Shown piece after piece: positions 45,879 to 53,166 of a stretch of 54,788 bases of DNA. Both the position numbers and the translations under genes were made by a program. This DNA is from Chthonomonadales bacterium. GTDB taxonomy: Bacteria; Armatimonadota; Chthonomonadetes; Chthonomonadales; CAJBBX01. Within the stretch, counting starts at the first letter, position 1. The number at the start of each line of letters is the position of its first letter. A model generated the notes under the pieces. It saw only the letters and a list, made by a program, of their open reading frames with translations, was not told where the DNA came from and searched no databases. The stretch lies in NCBI GenBank assembly GCA_027459625.1, contig DAIDHP010000027.1, positions 1 to 54,788 of the forward strand, in the 5' to 3' direction.

Positions 45879-46082
45879 TTGGCACAGGTAATTGTCAAGC
45901 CCGGCGAAAACATTGATTCCGCGCTGAAGCGTTTCAAGAAAATCGTCATGAACAGCGGCATCACCAAGGAAGCCCGCGCTCATGAGCGATATGAGAAACC
46001 CAGCGATAAGAAACGCCGAGAGCTGAAAGCGAGCATACGCAAGATTGCTCGTGCTCGAGCCAAGTCAGCGGATAAGTACTGA
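45879..46082 (+). CDS. rpsU: Ribosomal protein S21
   Basis: The protein has 67 residues with TTG 45879 as start (MAQVIVKPGENIDSALKRFK), which is chosen because family members begin MAxVxVxxGEN and because GAGAGG lies 9 bases upstream. ATG 45870 would touch the leader. The tail is basic (KASIRKIARARAKSADKY). S21 binds the small ribosomal subunit and aids initiation. A strong terminator follows 25 bases after the stop, so it is monocistronic. Confidence 0.93.
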   Translation: MAQVIVKPGENIDSALKRFKKIVMNSGITKEARAHERYEKPSDKKRRELKASIRKIARARAKSADKY

Positions 46083-46107
46083 TAACTCGGGTTTGATGAA
46101 CGTAAGT

Positions 46108-46144
46108 TAAGGGATGGATAACACCGTCCCTTATCCTTTTTTTT
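46108..46144 (+). terminator. Rho-independent terminator after rpsU
   Basis: TAAGGGATGG pairs with CCGTCCCTTA through a 6-base loop with one G-U pair, followed by TCCTTTTTTTT. It is a strong classical terminator. Confidence 0.9.
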
Positions 46145-46160
46145 GCGATGGAAGTAACTC

Positions 46161-47291
46161 ATGAAGGTTTTACTGATCGCGCATAGTTGCATATCGCCTT
46201 TCTGGGGCGTTCCGCGAGCCAAGGCTTTGACCGCATTTTCCGACATGAAGCTATGTGTGCTCACACCCAGTCGCTGGTTTGAATACGGGAGATGGCAAAG
46301 GCCGCTTTCAATGGATGAGAGTGGTTTTTTGTATCTTTCACAGCGCATTCTCTTCCCCAAATCCGGTCCCGCCAAGTGGTATCTTCATGTCTATCCCAAA
46401 CTCGCCTCTCTCATGAGCTCTTTTCGTCCGGATGTCGTGGATTTGTGGGAGGAGCCGTGGTCGATGGTCTCGTTTCAGGTTGCATGCCTGCTATCGCTGC
46501 TCCGTAATCAGACCAGGCTCTTGGTGGAAACCGAGCAAAACATCCGTCGATCCCTTCCACCACCCTTTGAATCAATTCGTAATTTCGTATTTCGTCGTTC
46601 CTGCGGGGTGGTTTGCCGCAGTCACGGCGCGGCTGATGTGGCGAGGAGATGCGGGTATAGGGGCTGCGTGGAGATCATTCCAAATGGCGTGGATATTCAT
46701 TTTTTCCGCCCGGATCGCCATCCATCGAGCCATAGAAGGAACCCGCCGGACACCTTTACGATCGCTTATTCGGGAAGGCTGACCCAAGAGAAGGGGGTGG
46801 ATGATCTGATCGATAGCCTTAAAGACCTTCCGGTCTCCGTCCAATGTCACATCGCGGGGGAGGGCCCGCATGAGAATGAGCTTCGCAAACATGTAATGAA
46901 CGACGGCTTAAACGATCGGGTGCGATTTCTCGGACGAGTGGAGAGGGAATCCTTGCCGGGTTTTTATCGCGACAGTGACGTTCTCGTTCTTCCCTCTCAC
47001 ACAACCGCCACATGGAAGGAGCAATTCGGCAGAGTGTTGGCGGAAGCTCAGGCTTGCGGGATACCTGTCGTCGGCTCCGATTCGGGCGCCATTCCCGAGG
47101 TTATCGGAGAGGCGGGCTTGGTTTTCCCTGAGGGAAATCGACGTAAGCTCTCTGAAACGCTTCAACTCCTCTTCGACAATGAGGAGTTAAGAATCCGCTT
47201 GGGGAACATTGGACGGCATCAGGCGGAAACCTTGTATTCCTGGGAAACGGTTGGAAGGCGATATTATTCAATGTATCAATCGCTTTTGTAA
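46161..47291 (+). CDS. Glycosyltransferase family 4
   Basis: The protein has 376 residues. ATG 46161 has GGAAG upstream. GT-B architecture: LIAHSCISPFWGVPRAKAL at the start, then PNGVDIHFFRPDRHP and TFTIAYSGRLTQEKGVDDLI, and the acidic WKEQFGRVLAEAQACGIPVV near the end, where two Glu seven residues apart match the family 4 donor site. It lies outside the main cluster but on the plus strand next to rpsU, and is probably transcribed alone. Acceptor unknown. It may serve the same polymer. Confidence 0.88.
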   Translation: MKVLLIAHSCISPFWGVPRAKALTAFSDMKLCVLTPSRWFEYGRWQRPLSMDESGFLYLSQRILFPKSGPAKWYLHVYPKLASLMSSFRPDVVDLWEEPWSMVSFQVACLLSLLRNQTRLLVETEQNIRRSLPPPFESIRNFVFRRSCGVVCRSHGAADVARRCGYRGCVEIIPNGVDIHFFRPDRHPSSHRRNPPDTFTIAYSGRLTQEKGVDDLIDSLKDLPVSVQCHIAGEGPHENELRKHVMNDGLNDRVRFLGRVERESLPGFYRDSDVLVLPSHTTATWKEQFGRVLAEAQACGIPVVGSDSGAIPEVIGEAGLVFPEGNRRKLSETLQLLFDNEELRIRLGNIGRHQAETLYSWETVGRRYYSMYQSLL

Positions 47292-47446
47292 GCGATGACG
47301 ACCATGAATTCAACGATTTTGAAATGCACGCTTCAAGGGTTGGGCATGCATATGAATGTTGGGATAGACCTCATTCAATGGGATTTTCATTGTCAGCAAT
47401 AAGAAGTCCGGAAAACTTGTGAAATTCGATATTGGATGGAGGAATC

Positions 47447-47554
47447 ATGATGATAATGAATCCTGCGGTAATTATTGGAATCGTCATTGTACTGGCGCTG
47501 GAGATTATAGGGTTTGAATTCAAAGCTCTCTTCACAACGCAAACGAGCGCTTGA
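47447..47554 (+). CDS. 35-residue single-pass membrane peptide
   Basis: ATG 47447 has GGAGG 4 bases upstream, and the frame runs to TGA 47552-47554. The peptide starts MMIMNPAVIIGIVIVLALEI, giving one hydrophobic helix, and ends with a polar KALFTTQTSA. It is too short for ordinary gene calls but has a canonical leader. Function is unknown. It is likely real if conserved. Confidence 0.5.
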   Translation: MMIMNPAVIIGIVIVLALEIIGFEFKALFTTQTSA

Positions 47555-47658
47555 CATCCCGGATCGGTTTACGGTCAATGAGGTGCCTATCCCACACCCA
47601 CTCAACCAGCACCACCACATTAACTATCATCAAACACTTCAATCGGCGTTCCTCCCCT

Positions 47659-47693
47659 CGTCATTCCCTATCGAATGCCGAGAGGGAATGACG
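47659..47693. repeat. Perfect 11-bp hairpin at the end of the Tat-exported gene
   Basis: CGTCATTCCCT pairs perfectly with AGGGAATGACG. No T-run follows, so it is not a classical terminator. It is 2 bases past the minus-strand stop at 47695, like the hairpin at 11414-11441. Confidence 0.6.
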
Positions 47694-47694
47694 G

Positions 47695-48759
47695 TCAAAC
47701 GGTAATCGTGTTATCCACGTTTTCGCACAGACTTGCCACATCCAGTTTCGGATCGTCCCAGGCAACTTTCGCCAGCATCTGCTGTGCGGTATCGGGCAAA
47801 GGCATGCGCCACCGCTTTACGAAGAGGGAGGTCAAATCCTTTTTCGCCGCCGCGTTAACCGCGATAAGCCAGTTCACGCATTGCTTCAGGGCGTCGTTCG
47901 GAGTGGATGGCTTCACCTCCGGGCACTTGAGCAACGCGACGAAAAACCGCTTCAGCCATGCATTTTTTCCGTTTTCGCGATAAAGCTTCAACATTACGGT
48001 TGCGTACATGCAAGGCTGGTCGGATGGCTGGATATCGAGGCGCGGGGTCTTCTCATCCATTCCCTCCAATGTCGTGAAAGCTTTTAGGAATGGAAAATCC
48101 GATTTGGCGTATACCGCCTCGCACGCCTCTATGGTTTTGCGCGTGGCGATGTCGGGGTCCTCGCATTTCAAGGAGTCCATGCAGACATATCGCATGAATA
48201 CCGCGTAACCGGTGGTGAACAGGCTGTGCCGGTCGCCGAATGTGTAGTAATTGCGTCCCATCTCATAGAAATAGTAATGCGCGAAAGCCTTGTTATTCTT
48301 AACCACCATCGGGTAGTCGTAGGAGTAAAAAAGACATAACTCCATTCCCGTCGCACCCACGTAGGAGCAGCCCGCTCCGCAATTCAACCCTTCGTCCGGA
48401 ACCGCTGCTATGGTCGGCATATCCTTGTAAAGCTTGTAGGGTTCGGGAGGAGTGCCGGTGAGGTCGGCGTAGAGCTTCCATCCATCGTCCAATCTTTTAA
48501 GGAAGATGCCGATGATGCGGGGGTCAAGCTGGGTGGTCGTGGTGAAAAAGACGATGTTCCTCCCCATCCAAGGGTACATCCAAGGAGAGACCTTTTTCTC
48601 CTTCCAAAGTTCCGGGTACTCCGCCAGGGTGAGAAAATCCATCGCCCGCCCGGGTTTGGGGAGACTTGCAAGAGTAGGGGATGCGGTTGCCGCCAATGCG
48701 ACGGACGCGCCAATGAACTGGCGGCGCGTGTATTTGCGTTCGGTTTGACTATCAGACAT
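47695..48759 (-). CDS. Tat-exported protein, possibly a degenerate zinc metallopeptidase-like fold
   Basis: The protein has 354 residues from ATG 48759, preceded by GGGGGGAG. Longer frames upstream lack a leader. A twin-arginine signal (KYTRRQFIGASVALAATA) is clear. Mature sequence has WMGRNIVFFTTTTQLDPRI, then AFAHYYFYEMGRNYYTFGDR. The latter sits where a zinc-peptidase would have HExxH, but the second His and the Glu pattern are lost (HYYFYEMGRN). Many Cys occur (CGAGCS). Catalytic activity is therefore doubtful. Function unknown. Confidence 0.6.
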   Translation of the reverse strand: MSDSQTERKYTRRQFIGASVALAATASPTLASLPKPGRAMDFLTLAEYPELWKEKKVSPWMYPWMGRNIVFFTTTTQLDPRIIGIFLKRLDDGWKLYADLTGTPPEPYKLYKDMPTIAAVPDEGLNCGAGCSYVGATGMELCLFYSYDYPMVVKNNKAFAHYYFYEMGRNYYTFGDRHSLFTTGYAVFMRYVCMDSLKCEDPDIATRKTIEACEAVYAKSDFPFLKAFTTLEGMDEKTPRLDIQPSDQPCMYATVMLKLYRENGKNAWLKRFFVALLKCPEVKPSTPNDALKQCVNWLIAVNAAAKKDLTSLFVKRWRMPLPDTAQQMLAKVAWDDPKLDVASLCENVDNTITV

Positions 48760-48792
48760 GTTCACTCCCCCCTTGCGAGTGGTTTGGCCTAC

Positions 48793-48798
48793 ATTATA
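48793..48798 (-). promoter_or_regulatory. -10 box for the Tat-exported gene
   Basis: On the minus strand a perfect TATAAT lies about 34 bases before ATG 48759. No convincing -35 is seen at usual spacing. Confidence 0.45.
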
Positions 48799-48799
48799 C

Positions 48800-49001
48800 C
48801 GAATCCTCCCGCATACTCTCTGATTTGCGAAAGTGCGATATATGTACAGTGGATTGACGAACCGGTCGAGTAAGAAGGCGGCGTGACGGTCAATGGTCAA
48901 CCGCTGGGCGGCAAGTTCGCATCTTGATGCGGAAAAGCGGTTCCGTGGAATTTTTGATTATAATGATCTTTGGATGCTTGAAACGGCTTTTAGGGATAGC
49001 G
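48800..49001. other. Short intergenic stretch
   Basis: No gene seen between the Tat-exported gene and the promoter of the propeller gene. Confidence 0.5.
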
Positions 49002-49029
49002 TTGACATTCAGCGAAAAGGGCGTAAAAT
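49002..49029 (+). promoter_or_regulatory. Sigma-70-type promoter for the beta-propeller gene
   Basis: TTGACA (49002-49007) and TAAAAT (49024-49029) are separated by 16 bases, about 130 bases before ATG 49159. Confidence 0.55.
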
Positions 49030-49158
49030 GAAAATGGTCACCGATCATTTTCCACTAAAATAGGGACAAGCTCCGCAATGCGTGAATAAGTCATAGTCAA
49101 CCGGAGTGGATGGATGCAAAAAAATGGCATCATGTTGGGACTGGAAAGGGAATTACAT

Positions 49159-49383
49159 ATGAAACCATCTTTGCTTCGTTTGCGAAGTTTGGGTTACATT
49201 TGTCTTTTTTGCCTAGGTTCCGAAGGTGCGGCGCGAGCGGATATGGGTGTCCCCATGATCTTCGTGACGATGCCGCTGATGGTGATCGCGCTTATACCCA
49301 TCATTCTCATCGAGTCTTTTTATCCTTGCGCGCAAAATTCACGCAAGCGTCAAATCAGTCTTATGGGCGACATCGGCGGCTAA
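49159..49383 (+). CDS. Membrane-anchored beta-propeller gene, N-terminal part (frameshifted)
   Basis: The frame gives 74 residues from ATG 49159, preceded by AAAGGGA, and ends at a stop at 49383. It has a signal-like start (LRSLGYICLFCLGSEGAARA) and a helix (MIFVTMPLMVIALIPIILIES). The homologous membrane family continues with FILxRK-type residues, and here these are in the next frame: at the T-run 49317-49321, removing one T converts SFYPCA into SFILARK. The two entries are therefore one gene of about 541 codons interrupted by a single-base insertion or an assembly indel. Confidence 0.7.
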   Translation: MKPSLLRLRSLGYICLFCLGSEGAARADMGVPMIFVTMPLMVIALIPIILIESFYPCAQNSRKRQISLMGDIGG

Positions 49384-49441
49384 TGTTGTCTCCACCTTCA
49401 TCGGAATACCCATTACCTGGGCTTTACTTCTTTTAGTAGAG

Positions 49442-50782
49442 ATGCTGACAGGAAGCATGTATGGAATCAATTTTCATACGGCGCTTGGGCATTTTCTTTC
49501 GGTTACCATACAGTCGCCTTGGATGATTCCTTGGGAAAGCGATCTCTACTGGATGGTTCCCGCCGCCTCTCTCTTTCTCCTGATTCCCTTCTTCTTCGCC
49601 TCATATGTCGTGGAGTGTGCGGTAACCAACAAAATGATAAAAAAGGTTTCCAGGCATGATGTAAGGAAAGGGGTTTTCATCGCCAATATCGCCTCCTATG
49701 CGTTACTTGCCATATACGTATTGGGATGGTTGTTGGTGAGTCTGCAATTTCATCGCACAGTTCCGATTATGACCGGTCTGACATGCTTGAAAATTGTGAG
49801 GGAATCAAACGGTACGTATAAACCAACTCTAATATGGAATTATCGTCCAGGAGGCGGATTTAAGGCGCGCCCAGCGATAACAGCGACGGGAAAGATATAT
49901 GCATGTTCACAATACGGCTATATTTACGCTCTTAATAGCGCCACCGGCATCCTTATATGGTCATATACCACCGGTGATGCAGTGGAATCCTCTCCTCTGA
50001 TCGCGGCGAACGGCATGGTTTACGTTGGTTCCAATGATAACAATGTATACGCATTGGATGGTGCGTCCGGCAAGCTGAAATGGTTGTATAAAACCGGAAG
50101 TATCGTGCGATCCTCCCCTGTGATCGGGCCCAACGGCGTTCTCTACGTGGGATCGGATGATAACAATGTCTATGCATTGAACGGCGTGACCGGGAGGAAA
50201 ATATGGATATATCATACCGGAGGCTCCGTACTCTCCTCTCCAGCCCTTGGAAAGAACGGAATGGTTTACATCGGTTCTGATGATGGCGGAGTATACGCGC
50301 TGAATGGCGCAACCGGTGTTATGCGTTGGTCGTATAAGACTGGAGGTTTAATATGCTCCTCTCCAGCAATAGGGTCAAACGGAACGGTTTACGTAGGTTC
50401 ATTCGATGACAAAATTTATGCTCTGAACGGTGCGACGGGTGAGAAGTTGTGGACGTACATAACTGGCGACTCGATCACCTCATCCCCTGCAATTGGGCAG
50501 GACGGAACAGTATATATTGGATCGGATGATGGCAAGGTTTACGCTTTATTTGGAAATACCGGCATGAAGCGTTGGTCATACGATACTAAAAGTGATATTG
50601 AAACAACCCCTGCGATTGGATCGGATGATACGATTTACGTGAGTTCTGATTACGGAAAGGTTTATGCCTTTCACGGTACGAACGGTAAGCTAATATGGTC
50701 ATACGCCACCGAAGGTTCAATAAAACTCTCGTCCATCACCATTGGACCCCAAAAAACGATTTATGTTGGGACATACAGGTAA
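49442..50782 (+). CDS. PQQ-type beta-propeller with N-terminal membrane helices, C-terminal part
   Basis: In this frame the open reading extends upstream to about 49322, reading FILARKIHASVKSVLWATSA and then ANVVSTFIGIPITWALLLL, which matches membrane-protein family motifs. ATG 49442 is the first start. Two more helices follow (FLLIPFFFASYVVEC and YALLAIYVLGWLL). From about 150 onward there are about eight blades of 40-41 residues with the consensus TGxxxWSYxTGG and SSPAIGxNGTVYVGSDDGxVYAL (given here as fragments). It is likely an anchored sensor or scaffold outside the cytoplasm. The last blade is cut short at IYVGTYR, exactly at a copy of the AGGTAATTGCAA repeat. Confidence 0.75.
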   Translation: MLTGSMYGINFHTALGHFLSVTIQSPWMIPWESDLYWMVPAASLFLLIPFFFASYVVECAVTNKMIKKVSRHDVRKGVFIANIASYALLAIYVLGWLLVSLQFHRTVPIMTGLTCLKIVRESNGTYKPTLIWNYRPGGGFKARPAITATGKIYACSQYGYIYALNSATGILIWSYTTGDAVESSPLIAANGMVYVGSNDNNVYALDGASGKLKWLYKTGSIVRSSPVIGPNGVLYVGSDDNNVYALNGVTGRKIWIYHTGGSVLSSPALGKNGMVYIGSDDGGVYALNGATGVMRWSYKTGGLICSSPAIGSNGTVYVGSFDDKIYALNGATGEKLWTYITGDSITSSPAIGQDGTVYIGSDDGKVYALFGNTGMKRWSYDTKSDIETTPAIGSDDTIYVSSDYGKVYAFHGTNGKLIWSYATEGSIKLSSITIGPQKTIYVGTYR

Positions 50783-50788
50783 TTGCAA
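50777..50788 (+). repeat. Solo copy of the AGGTAATTGCAA terminal repeat at the propeller stop codon
   Basis: AGGTAATTGCAA overlaps the gene's final AGG and TAA codons. The blade is incomplete at that point, so an insertion ending here may have supplied the stop. A matching inverted end is at 54137-54153, with another plus-oriented end at 53167. Confidence 0.55.
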
Positions 50789-50982
50789 TACTGACTCCGG
50801 GGATGTTTATGGATAAGTATAATATAAGCTATAAAAAGTGGCTCCTCGCTGTTTCCTGTGGGTGATGAATGGATGAGTAAGCGGCGACATGGAATAAGAC
50901 GTCGTTTATCATGGTTCCTCTCCGTACTCCCATCGGGATGAATCCCCGAGGTGCGATATCCCAAAAGGCTTGAAAACCATCC
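50789..50982. other. Short intergenic stretch before RHS remnant A
   Basis: No gene seen. The only frame, on the minus strand, is low in coding signal. Confidence 0.45.
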
Positions 50983-51442
50983 TATCAATCGGATCATCCC
51001 CCGCAGTATACAAATGCAAGCTGGCTTAGGTCAGCATCCCTGGTCAGAAAGCTTCCAGTAGCCGGGTCGTAGTATCTAGCACCAACCTGCATAATCCCCA
51101 CGCCCCCGTCGTTGCGGTAGTTAGAAGTGGCTCCGAACTGGGAGGGGGAGGAGGTGAGCCGGAGGTTGCCACCGTGTTCCCGTATCCGTCGTAAGTGGCG
51201 GCGGCGGTCACAACTCCCGATGCGTTCGTGAAGGTTCTCGCGGAGCCGAGACCGTCGTACTGGAAGGACTCCCCGTTTCTTCGGATGAGGGACACGCCGT
51301 AAGTGTAGGTTCCGGTATACGTTCCGCTCTGCACCTTAAGGATCACCCTGCCGCCGTCGTAGATGGAGGAGGTGGTCACCCCACCTGAGATTCGGATAAC
51401 ACACTCTTCCGCCACTGAAGAGGGAGACGGTGGTACCCTCAC
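50983..51442 (-). pseudogene. RHS core fragment A (frameshifted)
   Basis: The minus strand reads VILKVQSGTYTGTYTYGVSL, RRNGESFQYDGLGSARTF and then TAAATYDGYGNTVATSGS, all typical of the RHS repeat core end. It shifts frame at a run of proline codons near 51150, after which QFGATSNYRNDGG and YYDPATGSFLTRD continue in another frame. A further G insertion near 51000 breaks the YCGDDPID-like tip start. It is therefore a dead copy. Copies B (51994-52518) and C (from 54198) share about 230-280 bases of near-identical DNA with it. Confidence 0.7.
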
Positions 51443-51444
51443 CT

Positions 51445-51564
51445 ATGGCTTGATTCTTTAAATGAATGTAAATCCTTGGCTTCAATATTATAATCCACTG
51501 TGACCATCTCGTAGGGTGGTTGCAGTCCAAGCGCAGCGACGAAAAGGACGTTATAGTGGTGCAT
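51445..51564 (-). pseudogene. ISL3-like transposase N-terminal remnant
   Basis: On the minus strand ATG 51562-51564 with AAAGGA upstream reads MHHYNVLFVAALGLQPPY then EMVTVDYNIEAKDLH, which resembles the first 40 residues of ISL3 transposases. The frame ends at 51445. It joins fragment A abruptly, so it marks an old insertion. No inverted ends were found. Confidence 0.35.
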
Positions 51565-51639
51565 TTCGGGGTCATTCCTTTGCGTATTATATGGCTAATA
51601 TAAAATGATATCAGAGTACAATTTATCCCAACAATACAA

Positions 51640-51900
51640 CTATGAATCAATCTTAATAACGTTTTTTATTATTCTATATATTTCAATTATGATCGTAGGA
51701 AACAATAAAGACCCAAATAATACATTCATCGCCAATGAATTATTTATTTTTCTAATGATAAAAAATGCAAAACCAAGTAATAGATAAATAATAATTGTTG
51801 TGATATGGACTTTAGTTCTCTTTTTGAAATATTCGTATAGATAAAAAAATCCAAAAAGAAGAAATAAAAGACTATATGTTTTCATTATTAATATTATCAT
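51640..51900 (-). CDS. Small membrane protein downstream of RHS cassette B (possible immunity protein)
   Basis: The protein has 86 residues, with ATG 51900 and AGAGGA about 8 bases upstream. About three hydrophobic helices fill it (YSLLFLLFGFFYLYEYF, then TIIIYLLLGFAFFII). It is very AT-rich compared with the RHS core. Its order, immediately after a variable RHS tip, is the order of immunity genes in polymorphic toxin loci, but no sequence evidence names it as one. Confidence 0.55.
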   Translation of the reverse strand: MIILIMKTYSLLFLLFGFFYLYEYFKKRTKVHITTIIIYLLLGFAFFIIRKINNSLAMNVLFGSLLFPTIIIEIYRIIKNVIKIDS

Positions 51901-51993
51901 TTCATTTTCCTCTATAATAAATGCAAATTAAATATTTTATAAAACATAATTTATCCCAATCATAAATATTGATAGGATAAATTATGCTAATAA

Positions 51994-52518
51994 TTAATTA
52001 AAACCACTATAATACTGTGATTCAGGATATGGATCTAATTTTCTTGAATGTGGATAATAACTACACGGCAACTGACCTACTATAATGAGAATCCCTCCAA
52101 TTGTTGATACAATCTTACCAGGAATACCAGGAATCCATCGACCTGCTATTCCTAATATCCCCCCTATAATGGTTAAAGGATTATGCCCGCTCGGATCCAC
52201 TTTATCAATTGGATCATCCCCGCAGTACAGGTACGCCAACTGGCTTAGATCGGTGTCCCTTGTCAGGAAGCTACCGGTCGCAGGGTCGTAATACCTCGCG
52301 CCAACCTGCATGATCCCCGCATCCCCGTCGCAGCGGTAGCCCGATGTGGCTCCGAACTGGTATGGCGAGGATGTTGAGCCCGATGTGGCGACCGTGTTCC
52401 CGTACCCGTCGTAAGTGGCGGCGGCGGTCACAACTCCCGATGCGTTCGTGAAGGTTCTCGCGGAACCCAGACCGTCATATAGAATGAACTCCCCGTTCCT
52501 TCGTAATAGGGAGACATC
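51994..52518 (-). CDS. RHS core fragment B with a variable C-terminal tip
   Basis: The frame is open from 52518 down to 51994. Its first usable start is GTG 52431 (MTAAATYDGYGNTVATSGS), and an in-frame stop at 52519-52521 truncates the upstream part. Core motifs: TSGYRCDGDAGIMQVGARYY and DPATGSFLTRDTDLSQLAY. The tip after the DPSGHNP junction is about 60 residues, hydrophobic (IIGGILGIAGRWIPGIPGK) and ends in YYSGFN. It is probably an orphan toxin tip or a remnant without its delivery protein. The membrane protein at 51640-51900 follows. Confidence 0.65.
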   Translation of the reverse strand, partial: DVSLLRRNGEFILYDGLGSARTFTNASGVVTAAATYDGYGNTVATSGSTSSPYQFGATSGYRCDGDAGIMQVGARYYDPATGSFLTRDTDLSQLAYLYCGDDPIDKVDPSGHNPLTIIGGILGIAGRWIPGIPGKIVSTIGGILIIVGQLPCSYYPHSRKLDPYPESQYYSGFN

Positions 52519-52562
52519 CTATTTGTTGATGAATGAAACAATTTACAATACTAACATCAAGT

Positions 52563-52697
52563 TCAGGGAACATGAGTGGAGACGGACTGGCCCAAATTGG
52601 GAGAACACTCACATGACTTAGCATATCGACATTTCACAGCCCCACGATCGTGTTGGCCACATTCATTCAGTCGAGATACGACTTGTCTGGGTTTCAT
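52563..52697 (-). CDS. 44-residue Cys-containing small ORF
   Basis: ATG 52697 has AGGAGA 8 bases upstream. The peptide begins MKPRQVVSRLNECGQHDR and has four Cys, then ends at 52563. I do not recognise it. It lies between the membrane protein gene at 52787 and RHS fragment B. Its reality is uncertain. Confidence 0.3.
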   Translation of the reverse strand: MKPRQVVSRLNECGQHDRGAVKCRYAKSCECSPNLGQSVSTHVP

Positions 52698-52786
52698 TCG
52701 TTCTGTCTCCTATCCTATAGTGTAATCCTATTATGAATTCTATCTAACTTTATAATAGCCTACAGAATCACGAGGAGCATATTATT

Positions 52787-53104
52787 TTATATTTTATGAA
52801 AAATCAAAGAATGTTTTCTGAATGTTAAAAACATCCATAGAAACAACATAGCGGAAGTTTCCATAATGTGATGTATGTTGATGTAATTGAATCGATAGTA
52901 AGGGATCATTTTAAAACCCCAACATATCAAAAATAATGATATCGATAAATCAGCTAAAAAAGATTTTAAAGATATGAGCTTTGATAAACGATATTTTATA
53001 ATATGAACATATATAGTAATTAGAGTCCATATTATTGCAAAAAAGAATGCTATTAAATAGCTGTTAATTATAAAGTATATTATATGAATGAGTTTTAATA
53101 ACAT
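52787..53104 (-). CDS. Small membrane protein in the RHS region (possible orphan immunity protein)
   Basis: The protein has 105 residues. ATG 53104 has AGAGG 7 bases upstream. It has about four hydrophobic helices (LIHIIYFIINSYLIAFFFAI and ISLFLICWGFKMI). It is AT-rich. It lies downstream of RHS cassette C with the IS between them, as if an insertion separated a tip from its immunity gene. No family is recognised. Confidence 0.55.
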   Translation of the reverse strand: MLLKLIHIIYFIINSYLIAFFFAIIWTLITIYVHIIKYRLSKLISLKSFLADLSISLFLICWGFKMIPYYRFNYINIHHIMETSAMLFLWMFLTFRKHSLIFHKI

Positions 53105-53166
53105 TTTTCTACCTCTTATATATATGAATTAGCAAATTGTTAAAATAAGTTGAATAATAAATCAAC
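53105..53166. other. Short AT-rich gap
   Basis: Nothing seen before the IS left end. Confidence 0.4.

Noticed and set aside
51336-51650. 104-codon minus frame across RHS fragment A
   Set aside because: It mixes the ISL3-like remnant and RHS sequence in shifted frames, so it is not a protein in its own right.
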